From CAZWVI01 sp964637165 (GTDB lineage Bacteria > Planctomycetota > UBA1135), in the NCBI GenBank assembly GCA_964637165.1, contig CAZWVI010000005.1, positions 62,001 through 126,000 on the forward strand: DNA of 64,000 nt. Reading direction: 5' to 3'. The notes below the pieces were generated by a model. It was not told the DNA's origin and did no database searches. It worked only from the letters and a program-made list of their open reading frames with translations. Positions 17,047 through 26,040 of the stretch are shown piece after piece; position 1 is the first letter of the stretch, and each line of letters begins with the position of its first letter. The translations under genes and the position numbers were made by a program.

Positions 17047-19005
17047 TTACTTTTTCTTAGTTAGGTCTACTGCTTCACCGCCTGAAGCTTCTGCTAGTTC
17101 ACGCATGAAGTCGGCGGCCGCACTGCCTGCGGCAATGGTATTAATTTGAATGCGAATGTCGCGATTGAGACGACCTAATTCATTGAGAATATCGGAGGTC
17201 GCAGTTCGCTTGCCCATAGTCGGTTGTCCATCGGTGAGCAAAAACACTGTCTGTACATCTTCCATCAGAATGGCAGTTTCCACAGCATCAAAAAGATTAG
17301 TTCCACCGGCAGCGCGCGCTTTACTCAAAAAGGAAATCGCCGACTTAATATTTTCTTGGTTTGCTTCAACTAAGTTGGTTTTCCAAACTCGGACGGAGCT
17401 GCCAAAGAGCACTATTCCAAATGGTTGACTGGCCGGCAAGTTTTTAAGCGTGCCCTTTAATGCTTCCACAAAGTGAGCCAAATAAGTTTCTTTGGAGGAG
17501 AATCGCGAACCCATTGAGCCGCTGGTGTCTAAAACAAAAATTACTCCACCAGCAGGAACTGGCATGCCGTGATAAGTTCCGGTGTCACCATTCCGCACAA
17601 TTTTGTCCTGGGCATCTTTGACCATGCGTATTGCCACGTCCAAAGATGGCAACGAATAGTCTGGCCTACGATCTCCCCACCAAGCGCGCCAAGCACCAAC
17701 GTTGGCGCCAAAGTTCATCCCCGTTAATAAACTTAAAGTGTTAATTGCTTCGCTTTTGACGCGGCCAGCTTCACGTTGGCTAATAGCTATCAACTGTTGC
17801 ACTGAAGTTTCGCGGCGCATTTTTAATAGTGAACTTACGGCAGCTGAACGCACTGCCCACCAATCATCGGTTAAGCGCGCTAAACAAGTGGCGTGGGCGC
17901 TGTCAGTATCTAACCAACCAAGTGCTGCGGTTGCGTGCAGGCGAATTGGACCATCTTTACTTTTGGTTAATTCGATTAGTTTTAATTCAGCTGAAGCGGG
18001 AATATTTCCCAGAACAGATAATGCCCATAGTGCATCGGTGCGGGTCGCGGAGTGCCCGTGATTTAAGCGTTTGAGCATTAAGCTCACGACATCTTCTGGT
18101 CGTGCAACTACCAATCCGCGAATCGCTGCTGAGCGCACGCGAAATTCATTGCTGGCCAAACTTTTTCTCAACCCTTTCGCAGCAAGCTCAGGTTGGTGTC
18201 TAGCCGCGGCCGCTAATGCCTCTAGCATTCGCTCTTGCATTAAAGTGTCGCGGGTGTTTAATGCTTTGAGTATTTCTTTAACTTCGATTGAAGTTTCTGC
18301 GGAGTTGAGTGCTTTTAGCACCGAACCCATGATGTAGTCATTGCGGCGGTCATCAACCGCGCTGATCAAAGCCCTGAAGGCTTTCTTGCCACCGAATTCA
18401 CCAAGTGCAGAAAATGCCGCTCGGCGTACTGCAATAATTGGATCGGTAGACGCATCGCGTAATATTTTGAATCCCTTTTCTAATTTTATTTTTCCAATGC
18501 CTTCCAATCCGGCCAACTGAATGCGTTGATTGTCGTCGTTGGCGGCTTTGATAACTAGGGATTCCAAGCCTACGGCATCATTGTTCAAGAGCGATTGCAA
18601 AATGATTAGGCGAATGCTCGGGTCGTCTTCGTGGCGCCAACGTGAACTTAAGTACTCCTGACCTTCAATTCCAATGTGCGCCAGACAGCGCAAAGCTTGA
18701 GTTGAGATGGCGGCGTTTGTTGTTGTCGATAATTCTTTTATTGTGTTGAAAACTAAATCACTTTCTGCGAGTGAAATAGAGTGAACCGCTGCGGTTTTAA
18801 AGTTCGGCAACATACTTGGGAGCATTTCCTTAAGTGCTTTAACGCCTTCGTCGCCACAGGACATACCAATTCGATAAATCGCATTACGCCGTTTACTTTG
18901 GGAGGCGTTTTCAGCGAGTAAGTTTGAGTACTCTTGGATAAGTTGCCCGAGTTCGACGGACGGCTCTTGCGCGATGCAAGTTGCGGCCAGCATTAAAGTG
19001 ATCAT
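17047..19005 (-). CDS. Secreted HEAT-repeat protein with C-terminal vWA domain (downstream copy)
   Basis: A 652-residue protein with a short signal peptide (MITLMLAATCIAQ) and about 400 residues of HEAT-like helical repeats (for example VRRAAFSALGEFGGKKAFRAL and VRSAAIRGLVVARPEDV, many A..AL..L units). A von Willebrand factor A domain follows, with an intact MIDAS start (VIFVLDTSGSMGS), the Thr in GGTNLFDAV and the Asp in FLLTDGQPTMG. Metal-dependent ligand binding outside the cytoplasm is expected. It overlaps its upstream paralogue by 4 bp (ATGA), so the two are translationally coupled. The ligand is unknown; such HEAT/vWA proteins are frequent in planctomycetes. Confidence 0.85.
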   Translation of the reverse strand: MITLMLAATCIAQEPSVELGQLIQEYSNLLAENASQSKRRNAIYRIGMSCGDEGVKALKEMLPSMLPNFKTAAVHSISLAESDLVFNTIKELSTTTNAAISTQALRCLAHIGIEGQEYLSSRWRHEDDPSIRLIILQSLLNNDAVGLESLVIKAANDDNQRIQLAGLEGIGKIKLEKGFKILRDASTDPIIAVRRAAFSALGEFGGKKAFRALISAVDDRRNDYIMGSVLKALNSAETSIEVKEILKALNTRDTLMQERMLEALAAAARHQPELAAKGLRKSLASNEFRVRSAAIRGLVVARPEDVVSLMLKRLNHGHSATRTDALWALSVLGNIPASAELKLIELTKSKDGPIRLHATAALGWLDTDSAHATCLARLTDDWWAVRSAAVSSLLKMRRETSVQQLIAISQREAGRVKSEAINTLSLLTGMNFGANVGAWRAWWGDRRPDYSLPSLDVAIRMVKDAQDKIVRNGDTGTYHGMPVPAGGVIFVLDTSGSMGSRFSSKETYLAHFVEALKGTLKNLPASQPFGIVLFGSSVRVWKTNLVEANQENIKSAISFLSKARAAGGTNLFDAVETAILMEDVQTVFLLTDGQPTMGKRTATSDILNELGRLNRDIRIQINTIAAGSAAADFMRELAEASGGEAVDLTKKK

Positions 19006-20981
19006 TGCAGCTCGCGCAGGTCGACAGCTTGGCCACCATTTGCGGCAGCGAGGTCAGCCAAGAAAACCGCCTTGGCTTGGCCGCCGGCAATCGTGTTGAT
19101 GTTGATGCGTAAGTCGCGGTTGCGGCGAGTGATGTCGGTAACAATGCGCCGGGTGTCAGTCATGCCGACACTTGGTTCGCCATCAGTCATTAAGAAAATA
19201 TTTTGGGTGTCAGGAATATCCATGGCGGCGTTTACTGCGGCGTAGATATTGGTGCCGCCAAAAGGCAGTGCGCGGTCGAGGTAAGCGTGGGCCGCGGAAA
19301 TATTTTCTTCGCTTGGAGTTAGCGATTCAGGTTTCCAAAGAGTAGTGCTCGATGAAAATAACACCACGTTGAAAACAGTACTACTCGGCATACTCGAAAT
19401 TGCTTGCTTAAGAGCATCGGCGAAAACGCGGAATCGAGTTTCGCCATTAGCGTGTTCACCACCGAGGATTTCACTCATTGATCCGCTGATGTCTAAGATG
19501 AATACAGTATTGCCGGCCGTAATTGGGATACCGTGATAGCTGGTGTATTCGTCATCTGATTTGCGTTTGTCACGAATTGTTTTTAGTGATGCCGCGGCAA
19601 TATCGGCGGCCGGTAATTGATAATCATCACCTTGTTCTTCTAGCCAACGCCGCCAGCTATTGGCGTTCTCTTGAAAATCTTCGCCGCTAAGTTGAGCAAG
19701 AGCTTCAGCAAGTTCGACTCGCACTCGACTTGATTCATTTTCTAACAAATCGATTAAGGCTCCCATGCATTTAACACTGCGGCGCCGAGTAAGTGCTTCA
19801 ACGCTAGCCGACCGCACCGCCCAGGATTCATCAACGAGAGCTTTAATAAGTGAATCGACCGATGATCTGGTTGAGCCGCCACCAAGTGCAAGACACGCGT
19901 TCAAGCGCAACTCCGGATGTTGGTCGCTACACATCTTGATGAGGGTGTTTTCAATTTCAGTCGTAAAGTCGCCAAGTTGCGATAAGGCCCAAGCGGCTTC
20001 GTTGCGGATGGTGTGTTCGCCATCTTTGAGTTGCTCAAGCAAAATATCCATTACGCCTTCAGGGCGCGCGGCGGCCAGGCCACGAATTACATGACGGCGG
20101 ATTGCCTGATCTTTTTTGCCGATGAGCTTGACCAGGGCTTTAGTGGCCGCCGCTGGGTCGTGTTTAGCACTTGAAGCAAGGGCATCGACCAAAATAACTT
20201 GGACGGCTTCGTCGCGTTCTTTCATCGCCGCTTTTGCAATCAAGTCAATTTCTTTAGTGGTGTTAGCGTTGCGTAAAGCATCGCCAATCACCAACATGAA
20301 GTTTACATTGCGCGAGTTGCGCAAGACCTTGATTAGGGCCTTGAAGGCTTTTTCACTGCCAATGCGACCGCAGGCACGCGCCGCTTCAACGCGCGACTCA
20401 AGGCTCGAATCTTTTAAGCCTTTTTCTACTAATTTGGCACCGGCAATAATTTCACGTTCAGCAATTCCATAAAAGGCGGCCGCCCGCACCGCGGCGGATT
20501 TATGTTTTGCTGCATTCAAGATAGCTTTGTCAATTCCTTGTAGGTCGGAATCAATTACCGCGTACAACATTGAGGCCGCGGCCATCGCATTTTTTTCTTT
20601 ATCAAATCTAACCAGCAACCATTCGCCATCACCTTCGCTGGCTAAAACTCGCGCCGCGGTGCTGCGGTCGGGGAGTTGCTTACTGTTTAAAACAATTTCG
20701 CGCAGATGGCCGACCGCCGCAGAGTGGTGGCACATACCTAAGGCCAGAATTGCTGAGCCGCGGTCCATCGAACTTAGCTTATTAAGCAAATCAGCCAAGG
20801 CGTTTGCGGCAGCTTCGCTTTGCAAGTTGCCAACTTTAAACAAAGCCTGGCCAATCATTTTGCGGTCGCCATCGCCGTCGAGTAAGGACTCGACCGCTGC
20901 CACGCGGGTAGCCAAGTCGCCGCTATTTTCTTGCTGAAGAAGTGGTTGAGCTGCCAGGCTAAGGCACAAGCTGAGTAACAT
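19002..20981 (-). CDS. Secreted HEAT-repeat protein with C-terminal vWA domain (upstream copy)
   Basis: A 659-residue tandem paralogue of the next gene with the same architecture: signal peptide (MLLSLCLSLAAQPLLQ), roughly a dozen HEAT-like repeats (SAAVRAAAFYGIAE, LESRVEAARACGRIG, TIRNEAAWALSQLG), then a vWA domain with MIDAS residues in VFILDISGSMSE, GGTNIYAAV and FLMTDGEPSVG. The two differ enough to suggest an old duplication with diverged ligands. It starts 2 bp after the stop of a BI-1 family gene, giving a three-gene minus-strand operon. It may form a heterodimer or a paired complex with its neighbour; this is inference from coupling. Confidence 0.85.
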   Translation of the reverse strand: MLLSLCLSLAAQPLLQQENSGDLATRVAAVESLLDGDGDRKMIGQALFKVGNLQSEAAANALADLLNKLSSMDRGSAILALGMCHHSAAVGHLREIVLNSKQLPDRSTAARVLASEGDGEWLLVRFDKEKNAMAAASMLYAVIDSDLQGIDKAILNAAKHKSAAVRAAAFYGIAEREIIAGAKLVEKGLKDSSLESRVEAARACGRIGSEKAFKALIKVLRNSRNVNFMLVIGDALRNANTTKEIDLIAKAAMKERDEAVQVILVDALASSAKHDPAAATKALVKLIGKKDQAIRRHVIRGLAAARPEGVMDILLEQLKDGEHTIRNEAAWALSQLGDFTTEIENTLIKMCSDQHPELRLNACLALGGGSTRSSVDSLIKALVDESWAVRSASVEALTRRRSVKCMGALIDLLENESSRVRVELAEALAQLSGEDFQENANSWRRWLEEQGDDYQLPAADIAAASLKTIRDKRKSDDEYTSYHGIPITAGNTVFILDISGSMSEILGGEHANGETRFRVFADALKQAISSMPSSTVFNVVLFSSSTTLWKPESLTPSEENISAAHAYLDRALPFGGTNIYAAVNAAMDIPDTQNIFLMTDGEPSVGMTDTRRIVTDITRRNRDLRININTIAGGQAKAVFLADLAAANGGQAVDLRELQ

Positions 20982-20983
20982 TT

Positions 20984-21700
20984 TTAGTCGCGGCGCGAAA
21001 GCAACATCAGAATGTGCTTAAACATAATGACCACGTCGATAAACAAAGCGCAGACCGCAGGAACAACTGCGGTAGTTGGGTAATGGCGCATGATGTTTGA
21101 GGTGTCGTAAATCACAAAGCCGGCCATTAATAAAACAAAGCAAATTGAGACCCCGATTCCGGAGGTGCCAAAGCCGAACAACCAGCCTAGCAGAAGGAAT
21201 CCAATCAGAACCGCGAAGCAGGTCCAAAGCGCGGCGCGCATGAATGAGAAGTCGCGTTTACTGGTGAGGGTGTAAATGGTCAGCGCACCAAAGACAACTC
21301 CAGTAAGGACTGCGGCTTGGGCGACCACTTCGGGGCCACCTTGACCAATCGCGAAGGTAACTAAAGGGCCGGTTAGAAGTCCTTCTATCGTGGCAAAAAT
21401 TCCGAGGGCAATAATGTTAATTGGGAAGCGATTGGCCGCCAGTCGCAGGACCCCGAACATAACCATCATCAGCACCATATAGCCGAGAAATCCGCCCCGA
21501 TAAATTGGGGCAACTAAGCTCAGTGCAAGTTGCGAATTACTAGCCCACCATGTGACGCCAGTGAAAAACACTATGGTTAGTGAGAAAAGGGAGTAAACCT
21601 TGCGCAGGAAGGCCATGCGCTCGGCGGAACTCACTTGAATGGCCATCATGCCTTGGTGGCCTTGAGTCTGGGAAGAAGTGGAAGAAATCATTTTGGACAT
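20984..21700 (-). CDS. Bax inhibitor-1 family (YbhL/YccA-like) membrane protein
   Basis: An integral membrane protein of about 238 residues with seven predicted helices after a polar N-terminus (FSLTIVFFTGVTWWAS, GFLGYMVLMMVMFGVL, INIIALGIFATIEGLL, VLTGVVFGALTIYTL, CFAVLIGFLLLGWLF, GVSICFVLLMAGFVIY, VCALFIDVVIMFKHIL). FVIYDTSNIM and the terminal ALFIDVV...LLSRRD match the BI-1/YccA family, which includes pH-sensitive Ca2+ leak channels. The reading frame extends to a GTG inside a repeat arm, but ATG 21700, 21691 or the MMAIQ further in are more plausible; 21700 is used here. It heads an operon with the two HEAT/vWA proteins. Confidence 0.87.
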   Translation of the reverse strand: MSKMISSTSSQTQGHQGMMAIQVSSAERMAFLRKVYSLFSLTIVFFTGVTWWASNSQLALSLVAPIYRGGFLGYMVLMMVMFGVLRLAANRFPINIIALGIFATIEGLLTGPLVTFAIGQGGPEVVAQAAVLTGVVFGALTIYTLTSKRDFSFMRAALWTCFAVLIGFLLLGWLFGFGTSGIGVSICFVLLMAGFVIYDTSNIMRHYPTTAVVPAVCALFIDVVIMFKHILMLLSRRD

Positions 21701-21750
21701 TGACCGCATCGGGTGGGTCACTTTTCTATTTTAACTAAATGGGGTCAGTT
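21695..21750 (+). repeat. Degenerate short copy of the REP-like family
   Basis: A left arm at 21695-21720 (GGACATTGACC, spacer, GGGTCA followed by CTTTT) faces a partial right arm at 21739-21750 (TGGGGTCAGTTC). The intervening loop is only about 18 bp. The locus lies between the BI-1 gene start and the symporter stop. The last codons of the symporter (TDP, then I and the TAG stop at its edge) are encoded by or beside the partial arm. Confidence 0.6.
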
Positions 21751-23585
21751 CGGTTCCAGGACCAAAAAAGCATCAAGGAGCCTCCAGTGGCGGCAATGAG
21801 GTAAGGGGACCAATCCTGGCCCAAGACCCAGGCTCCAACTAGAAACATCAATCCGTAGATTACGGTTAGTCCACCGAGCCAGCCGACGAGCGCGGCCACA
21901 ATTCGTGGGCGGTTATCGCTGGTGTTAACAATTTTTGACCACCAACCAAAGGGTCGTACCTTGGCGTGGAATTTGCGTAGATGCGCTTCATCAACTGGAG
22001 CAGTTAAGAAAGTGGTGGTTAACATCACTACGATTGCTACGGCAATAACAATTAAATATTGGCCGGAGTGATCCCATGGAACTCCAGCTTCCCAACCATT
22101 AAATGGCGCCGCGGCCCACACACTATCTGGAAGTACGAATTTCAAAATAACCGTAGTGACTCCCGAAGCAATTAATGCACTGAACTCAGTCCAGGCATTT
22201 GCTCGCCACCAAAACCACCGCAATAAGTAAGCGGGGCCAAGGCCGCCAAGCAGGGCTAAAGACAATGTGAACAAACTCGAAATACTGCCAGCGGTAAGTG
22301 CGAATGTTGCACCCAATATTCCAACTCCAAGTTCGGCCAAGCGTCCCACATTTACATAGTGACGAGGTTTTGCTTCGCGCTTAATAAAGCGGCGATAAAT
22401 ATCATTTACTACATAAGCACTCGCTAGGTTGAAGTGAGTGTCAAGGGTGCTCATGAATGCCGCTAGAAAACTAGCACACATTAATCCGAACAATCCGGGC
22501 CCTAAAAATTGCGCCATCATCATGGGATAGGCGGCTTCGTGGTCGGGCACCATTTTGCCGCCGATTTCAATTAGTGGTAATGCTGAATCGGGGATTAAAG
22601 CCTCTCCGGTGAGGGCTAATGGCGCAACCGAGCATAGGGCCACGAAAATCCAAGGCCATGGTCGCAGGCAATAGTGTGCGATGTGAAACCACAATGATGC
22701 GGCGCGCGCGTGTTTTGCATCACGGCACGCGGAGAACCTTTGAATAGCATGGCCGCCACCATCAGCGTTTTTATTGGCCCAACCTTGGAGTGCGGCTAAC
22801 ACCACAAATGCCGTGAAGCCTTGCGTCCAAAATGAAGCCGCGGTCCATCCGCCGCCGCCAGTTACCGGCATGAATGCAGTTTTTGCGGGGCCGAGGGAGG
22901 CAATCGCTTCGCGCGCGGCGTCCATTCCACCGAATTGGTCGGCAGCTTTTACTCCTAAAATAATTGCGCCAGCCATCGCTAGAACAAATTGGAATAAATC
23001 AGTTACAACTACTCCCCAAAGTCCGGCCATCATTGAATAGCAAAGCGCCATCGCTACCGCGCTGCCGACAATTAACATGTCGTAAGTGCCGTCGTCTAAA
23101 CCTAGAACCACGCGCACGACCTTGAGCATGGCTAACAGCACCCAAGCCAATACCAAGGTGTTGGTGATTAAGGAATGGTAGGCACCGTAAAAGCCGCGCA
23201 GGTTGCGGGCCGGTTTCCCGGAATATCGGAGCTCGATGAATTCTGCATCGGTGGTTACTTCGGCGCGGCGCCACCATCCGGCGAGGAACACGAATGCCAG
23301 TGCGCCGCCGACGGCGAATCCCCACCAAATCCAGTTGGTGGCCAAGTTGCCCGAGCGTACCCATCCGGTTACGACTAGGGGAGTGTCGCTAGCAAATGAA
23401 GTGGCGACCATTGAGGTGCCAGCAATCCACCACGGTAGTGAGCGGCCGGCGAGATAAAAATCTTGGGTGGATTGGGAGGCGCGGCGCGACAGCAAACTGC
23501 CGATAGTTATCGCCAACACTAAGTATCCGCCAATTGCCAGCCAATCGAGTGGCTGGAAGATGGTAGCGGTGACGAGGGTGTGCAC
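21735..23585 (-). CDS. Sodium:solute symporter (SSS family)
   Basis: A 616-residue polytopic membrane protein with about 13-14 hydrophobic helices. The N-terminal segment WLAIGGYLVLAITIGSLLSRR, FYLAGRSLPWWIAGTSMVATS and the conserved Na+-site regions are typical of the solute:sodium symporter family (PutP/SGLT-like). The substrate cannot be read from sequence, but the gene follows a GH3 N-acetylglucosaminidase by 9 bp in one operon, so an amino sugar, muropeptide sugar or related solute is a reasonable guess. The start is a GTG directly preceded by a TAAAACT stretch. Its C-terminal codons run into a degenerate repeat arm. Family assignment is strong. Confidence 0.9.
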   Translation of the reverse strand: MHTLVTATIFQPLDWLAIGGYLVLAITIGSLLSRRASQSTQDFYLAGRSLPWWIAGTSMVATSFASDTPLVVTGWVRSGNLATNWIWWGFAVGGALAFVFLAGWWRRAEVTTDAEFIELRYSGKPARNLRGFYGAYHSLITNTLVLAWVLLAMLKVVRVVLGLDDGTYDMLIVGSAVAMALCYSMMAGLWGVVVTDLFQFVLAMAGAIILGVKAADQFGGMDAAREAIASLGPAKTAFMPVTGGGGWTAASFWTQGFTAFVVLAALQGWANKNADGGGHAIQRFSACRDAKHARAASLWFHIAHYCLRPWPWIFVALCSVAPLALTGEALIPDSALPLIEIGGKMVPDHEAAYPMMMAQFLGPGLFGLMCASFLAAFMSTLDTHFNLASAYVVNDIYRRFIKREAKPRHYVNVGRLAELGVGILGATFALTAGSISSLFTLSLALLGGLGPAYLLRWFWWRANAWTEFSALIASGVTTVILKFVLPDSVWAAAPFNGWEAGVPWDHSGQYLIVIAVAIVVMLTTTFLTAPVDEAHLRKFHAKVRPFGWWSKIVNTSDNRPRIVAALVGWLGGLTVIYGLMFLVGAWVLGQDWSPYLIAATGGSLMLFWSWNRTDPI

Positions 23586-23594
23586 GCCTTAGTT

Positions 23595-24971
23595 TTATTC
23601 GCCGCCGGTGAAGAGTAGCGCCAGTAATGCTGGCGACAGTCCCGGTAGGAAAAAGCCCTTTACGCTCGCCGGAGGGAGTTCTTCAGCCTCGGGCGCACCG
23701 GCCACGTAAACCGTTGGGTGGTTATGGGCGACCGCGTCGAGCCATGGCCCGGGGAGTTGGGGCATGCCGCGACCCTCCCGTGCACCGCATAAAATCAGCA
23801 GTGAGTCGGGCATTTTTTCAGGTGGTTGGGAATCTGCTGGTAGCACTTCGACGCCCCATTCCTCGAGGAAGCGATTGGCGTCAGGGGTGCTAGCGAGTGC
23901 GTATGCAAGTTCCGGTCGTGGGTATTTGGTGCGGCCGGCGGCGCCACCGTGTAGTGGTTTGAGCAATCGTTTGGCACCGGCGCCCATGACTAAAGGTTTT
24001 TGCGCGGCGATTGGGGTGCTAAGCGCTAATTCGGTTAATTTTTCAAGGCGGGCCACGGATTGTTCAACGTGGTCTTTGGAGAGATCGCCGCGCTCCATTG
24101 CGTGGCGCAGGCTCATCGCCAAGACCACTGGATCTTCAGGGTCGAGTAACAAATCACAACCTGCATGAATCGCCTCGATAGCAAGTTCTTCGTGGGGGCC
24201 GTCGCCGAATCCGGCCATGCGCAATGAATCTGTGACGACAACGCCGTCGTAATTCATGTCTTTACGCAGGAAGTCCATCAAAATCGGCGAGCGGGTGGTC
24301 GGCCGCATTTCATCGTCGATTAGCGGAAATTCGATGTGGCCAGTCATTACGCTGGGCATTTGGTCGATGAGCGCGCGGAATGGCTTGAGGTGGTCTTCGA
24401 TGTCCTCAAAACAGACCGCGGTTTCGACGTGGCTGTCTTGGGCGCATCCGCCGTGGCCTGGGAAATGCTTGCCGCAGGAAATTGCGCCACCATCGGCGAG
24501 GCCGCGCATCCAGGCATCGGCGCAGGAAATGATTCGCTGGATTTCGCCACCAAATGCGCGGTTGGCAATGATGGGAGAATTGATCGAATTGTTGGCCGTA
24601 CGGTGGAGGTCGAGGACCGGGCCGAATACCCAAGGAACGTTGGCCGAGCGGGCTTCGGTGGCCGTGCGGTGGCCGGCGTCGTAGCAGGCTTCTTCGCCGA
24701 GCATGCCAAGTGCCCAAGCATCGGGTAGCGGGGTTAAACCTTCGAATTGCTGGCCGGCACCACGTTCTAAGTCGGCGGCGAAGACAATTGGATGACCGGC
24801 CTCGGCTTCGAGGGTTTCGTGCATCCACACCACGTCCTCGGCATCGCCGCCAAAGATAAGGAAGAAACGCGGATTGAACTCGCGCAAACAGCGCAATGCT
24901 TCAGCCAGACCTTCACCTTTATCAAGGCGAATCGTCGGGGCAACTAACCAATCGGTGAGGCTAAAAGACAC
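23595..24971 (-). CDS. Glycoside hydrolase family 3, NagZ-type beta-N-acetylglucosaminidase
   Basis: A 458-residue GH3 enzyme. The NagZ signature KHFPGHG is at residues 168-174, with the Asp179-Ser180-His181 dyad that supplies the acid/base in NagZ enzymes, and the nucleophile Asp248 in VVTDSLRM. It should release N-acetylglucosamine from muropeptides or chitin-like or glycoprotein fragments; with no signal peptide it probably acts in the cytoplasm. A C-terminal domain of about 120 residues follows the barrel. The start is GTG, and a TAAAGT hexamer sits exactly 6 nt upstream, indicating a leaderless transcript. It heads an operon with an SSS symporter and is divergent from an isoaspartyl peptidase gene. 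Confidence 0.88.
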   Translation of the reverse strand: MSFSLTDWLVAPTIRLDKGEGLAEALRCLREFNPRFFLIFGGDAEDVVWMHETLEAEAGHPIVFAADLERGAGQQFEGLTPLPDAWALGMLGEEACYDAGHRTATEARSANVPWVFGPVLDLHRTANNSINSPIIANRAFGGEIQRIISCADAWMRGLADGGAISCGKHFPGHGGCAQDSHVETAVCFEDIEDHLKPFRALIDQMPSVMTGHIEFPLIDDEMRPTTRSPILMDFLRKDMNYDGVVVTDSLRMAGFGDGPHEELAIEAIHAGCDLLLDPEDPVVLAMSLRHAMERGDLSKDHVEQSVARLEKLTELALSTPIAAQKPLVMGAGAKRLLKPLHGGAAGRTKYPRPELAYALASTPDANRFLEEWGVEVLPADSQPPEKMPDSLLILCGAREGRGMPQLPGPWLDAVAHNHPTVYVAGAPEAEELPPASVKGFFLPGLSPALLALLFTGGE

Positions 24972-24977
24972 GTGCTT

Positions 24978-24983
24978 ACTTTA
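24978..24983 (-). promoter_or_regulatory. -10 hexamer for the GH3 gene (leaderless)
   Basis: TAAAGT on the minus strand followed by a 6-nt spacer (AAGCAC) and the GTG start at 24971. Same geometry as six other genes in the window. Confidence 0.6.
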
Positions 24984-25016
24984 TCGCTGCGGCGGGCAGA
25001 ATTGGGGTGGCGAATG

Positions 25017-25022
25017 TAGACT
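25017..25022 (+). promoter_or_regulatory. Possible -10 hexamer for the isoaspartyl peptidase gene
   Basis: TAGACT followed by 8 nt and the GTG chosen as start (25031). It supports the shorter start over an in-frame GTG at 25007. Confidence 0.4.
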
Positions 25023-25030
25023 TTCCGCCC

Positions 25031-25873
25031 GTGTCAAAGCCCTTACTCCTAGTTCATGCCGGTGCTGGTTCAGTGCCGTTGTCATCTTTTCCGCAACATC
25101 TTGAAGGATGTGTTGCGGCGGTTGAGGAAGGGTGCGGCGAGTTCGTGAATGGCGCGGTGAATGCGGCTTGTGCGGCGGTTTGCGTGTTGGAAAAAAATCC
25201 GCTATATAACTCAGCAACCGGTTGCGCTTTAACTTTAAAGGGCGGGGTTTCTTTGGATGCCGCGGTGATGGAGGGATCTACCCGCAATGCCGGTGGCGTT
25301 TGCGCTTTGGGTGCTTTCCGAAACCCGGTCCTGATAGCTAAAAAGTTGTTGCCAGAACCGACGATTTTGTTGGCCGGCGGCGGGGCCGATGAGTGGGCTC
25401 GCGAACATGGTTTTGAGATGATTTCCGAAGGGGAATTGATTACCGAAGCCGCCGCCGAGCAATGGAAGAAAGTTGTTAAGGAAGGCACCCCAAGTAATTG
25501 GGCGGGTGGCACGGTCGGAGCTGTAGCACGAGATGCCGACGGCAATTTGGCCGCCGCAACTTCGACCGGAGGAACAATGGGCAAGTTGCCCGGCCGTGTT
25601 GGTGATTCTCCACTTATTGGAGTTGGTACCTACGCCGATGACGTGTGCGCAATTTCGGCCACAGGTGAAGGCGAGGCGTTTATGCGCGCATCATTCGCCG
25701 CCCGACTAGCAGACGCCATTGGCCATGGCGGCGACCCCCAGGAGGAGTTAGAAAAATCATTGGCGAGAGTGAAGAAAAATTACGGTGGAATTGGTGGCGC
25801 GATTTTGATTACCCGTGATGGAGGGCCATTTATGGCTTGGACGACGGAGAGAATGGCACACGCACACTCTTAG
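25031..25873 (+). CDS. Isoaspartyl peptidase/L-asparaginase, T2 family Ntn hydrolase
   Basis: An N-terminal-nucleophile hydrolase of about 280 residues. The precursor self-cleaves before the catalytic Thr (residue 161 with this start) in GGTVGAVA, followed by the family stretch GNLAAATSTGGTMGKLPGR and GRVGDSPLIG. The N-terminal VHAGAGS and SLDAAVMEGSTRNAGG are typical of plant/bacterial IaaA enzymes, which hydrolyse beta-aspartyl dipeptides and asparagine; glycosylasparaginases are close relatives. GTG 25031 is preferred because it places the HAGAGS strand right at the N-terminus as in IaaA. The stop codon TAG abuts a repeat arm. Context with GH3, ROK kinase and M28 peptidase suggests peptide/glycopeptide salvage. 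Confidence 0.9.
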   Translation: MSKPLLLVHAGAGSVPLSSFPQHLEGCVAAVEEGCGEFVNGAVNAACAAVCVLEKNPLYNSATGCALTLKGGVSLDAAVMEGSTRNAGGVCALGAFRNPVLIAKKLLPEPTILLAGGGADEWAREHGFEMISEGELITEAAAEQWKKVVKEGTPSNWAGGTVGAVARDADGNLAAATSTGGTMGKLPGRVGDSPLIGVGTYADDVCAISATGEGEAFMRASFAARLADAIGHGGDPQEELEKSLARVKKNYGGIGGAILITRDGGPFMAWTTERMAHAHS

Positions 25874-26040
25874 GACACTGACCTAATCGGCTGGGTCACT
25901 CGATTTTCTAAGTACTTGTAGGCAGTAGGTTTATTAAAAAATATTTGCTCGGGCCTTGGCCCGAGCCTGTTTTTGTTTCTTACTCTTTTTGTTTTCTGAC
26001 CTTACAAAGATTGGTGACCCAATCGATGCGGGCAGAGTCC
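25873..26040 (+). repeat. REP-like element pair with a different interior
   Basis: Left arm 25873-25898 (GGACACTGACCTAATC, then GGCTGGGTCA) and right arm 26015-26040 (TGACCC, spacer, GGGCAGAGTCC) face inward over 168 bp. The arms belong to the same family as the 175-bp elements, but the interior is unrelated and holds a bidirectional terminator. The right arm is translated as the C-terminal tail of the ROK kinase. The left arm is almost identical to the one at 55106. Confidence 0.82.
25947..25980. terminator. Bidirectional rho-independent terminator
   Basis: GCTCGGGCC (25947-25955) and GGCCCGAGC (25958-25966) form a perfect 9-bp stem with a 2-nt spacer. An A-rich run precedes it and a T-rich run (TGTTTTTGTTTCTT) follows, so it can serve both the isoaspartyl peptidase (plus) and the ROK kinase (minus). 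Confidence 0.88.
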
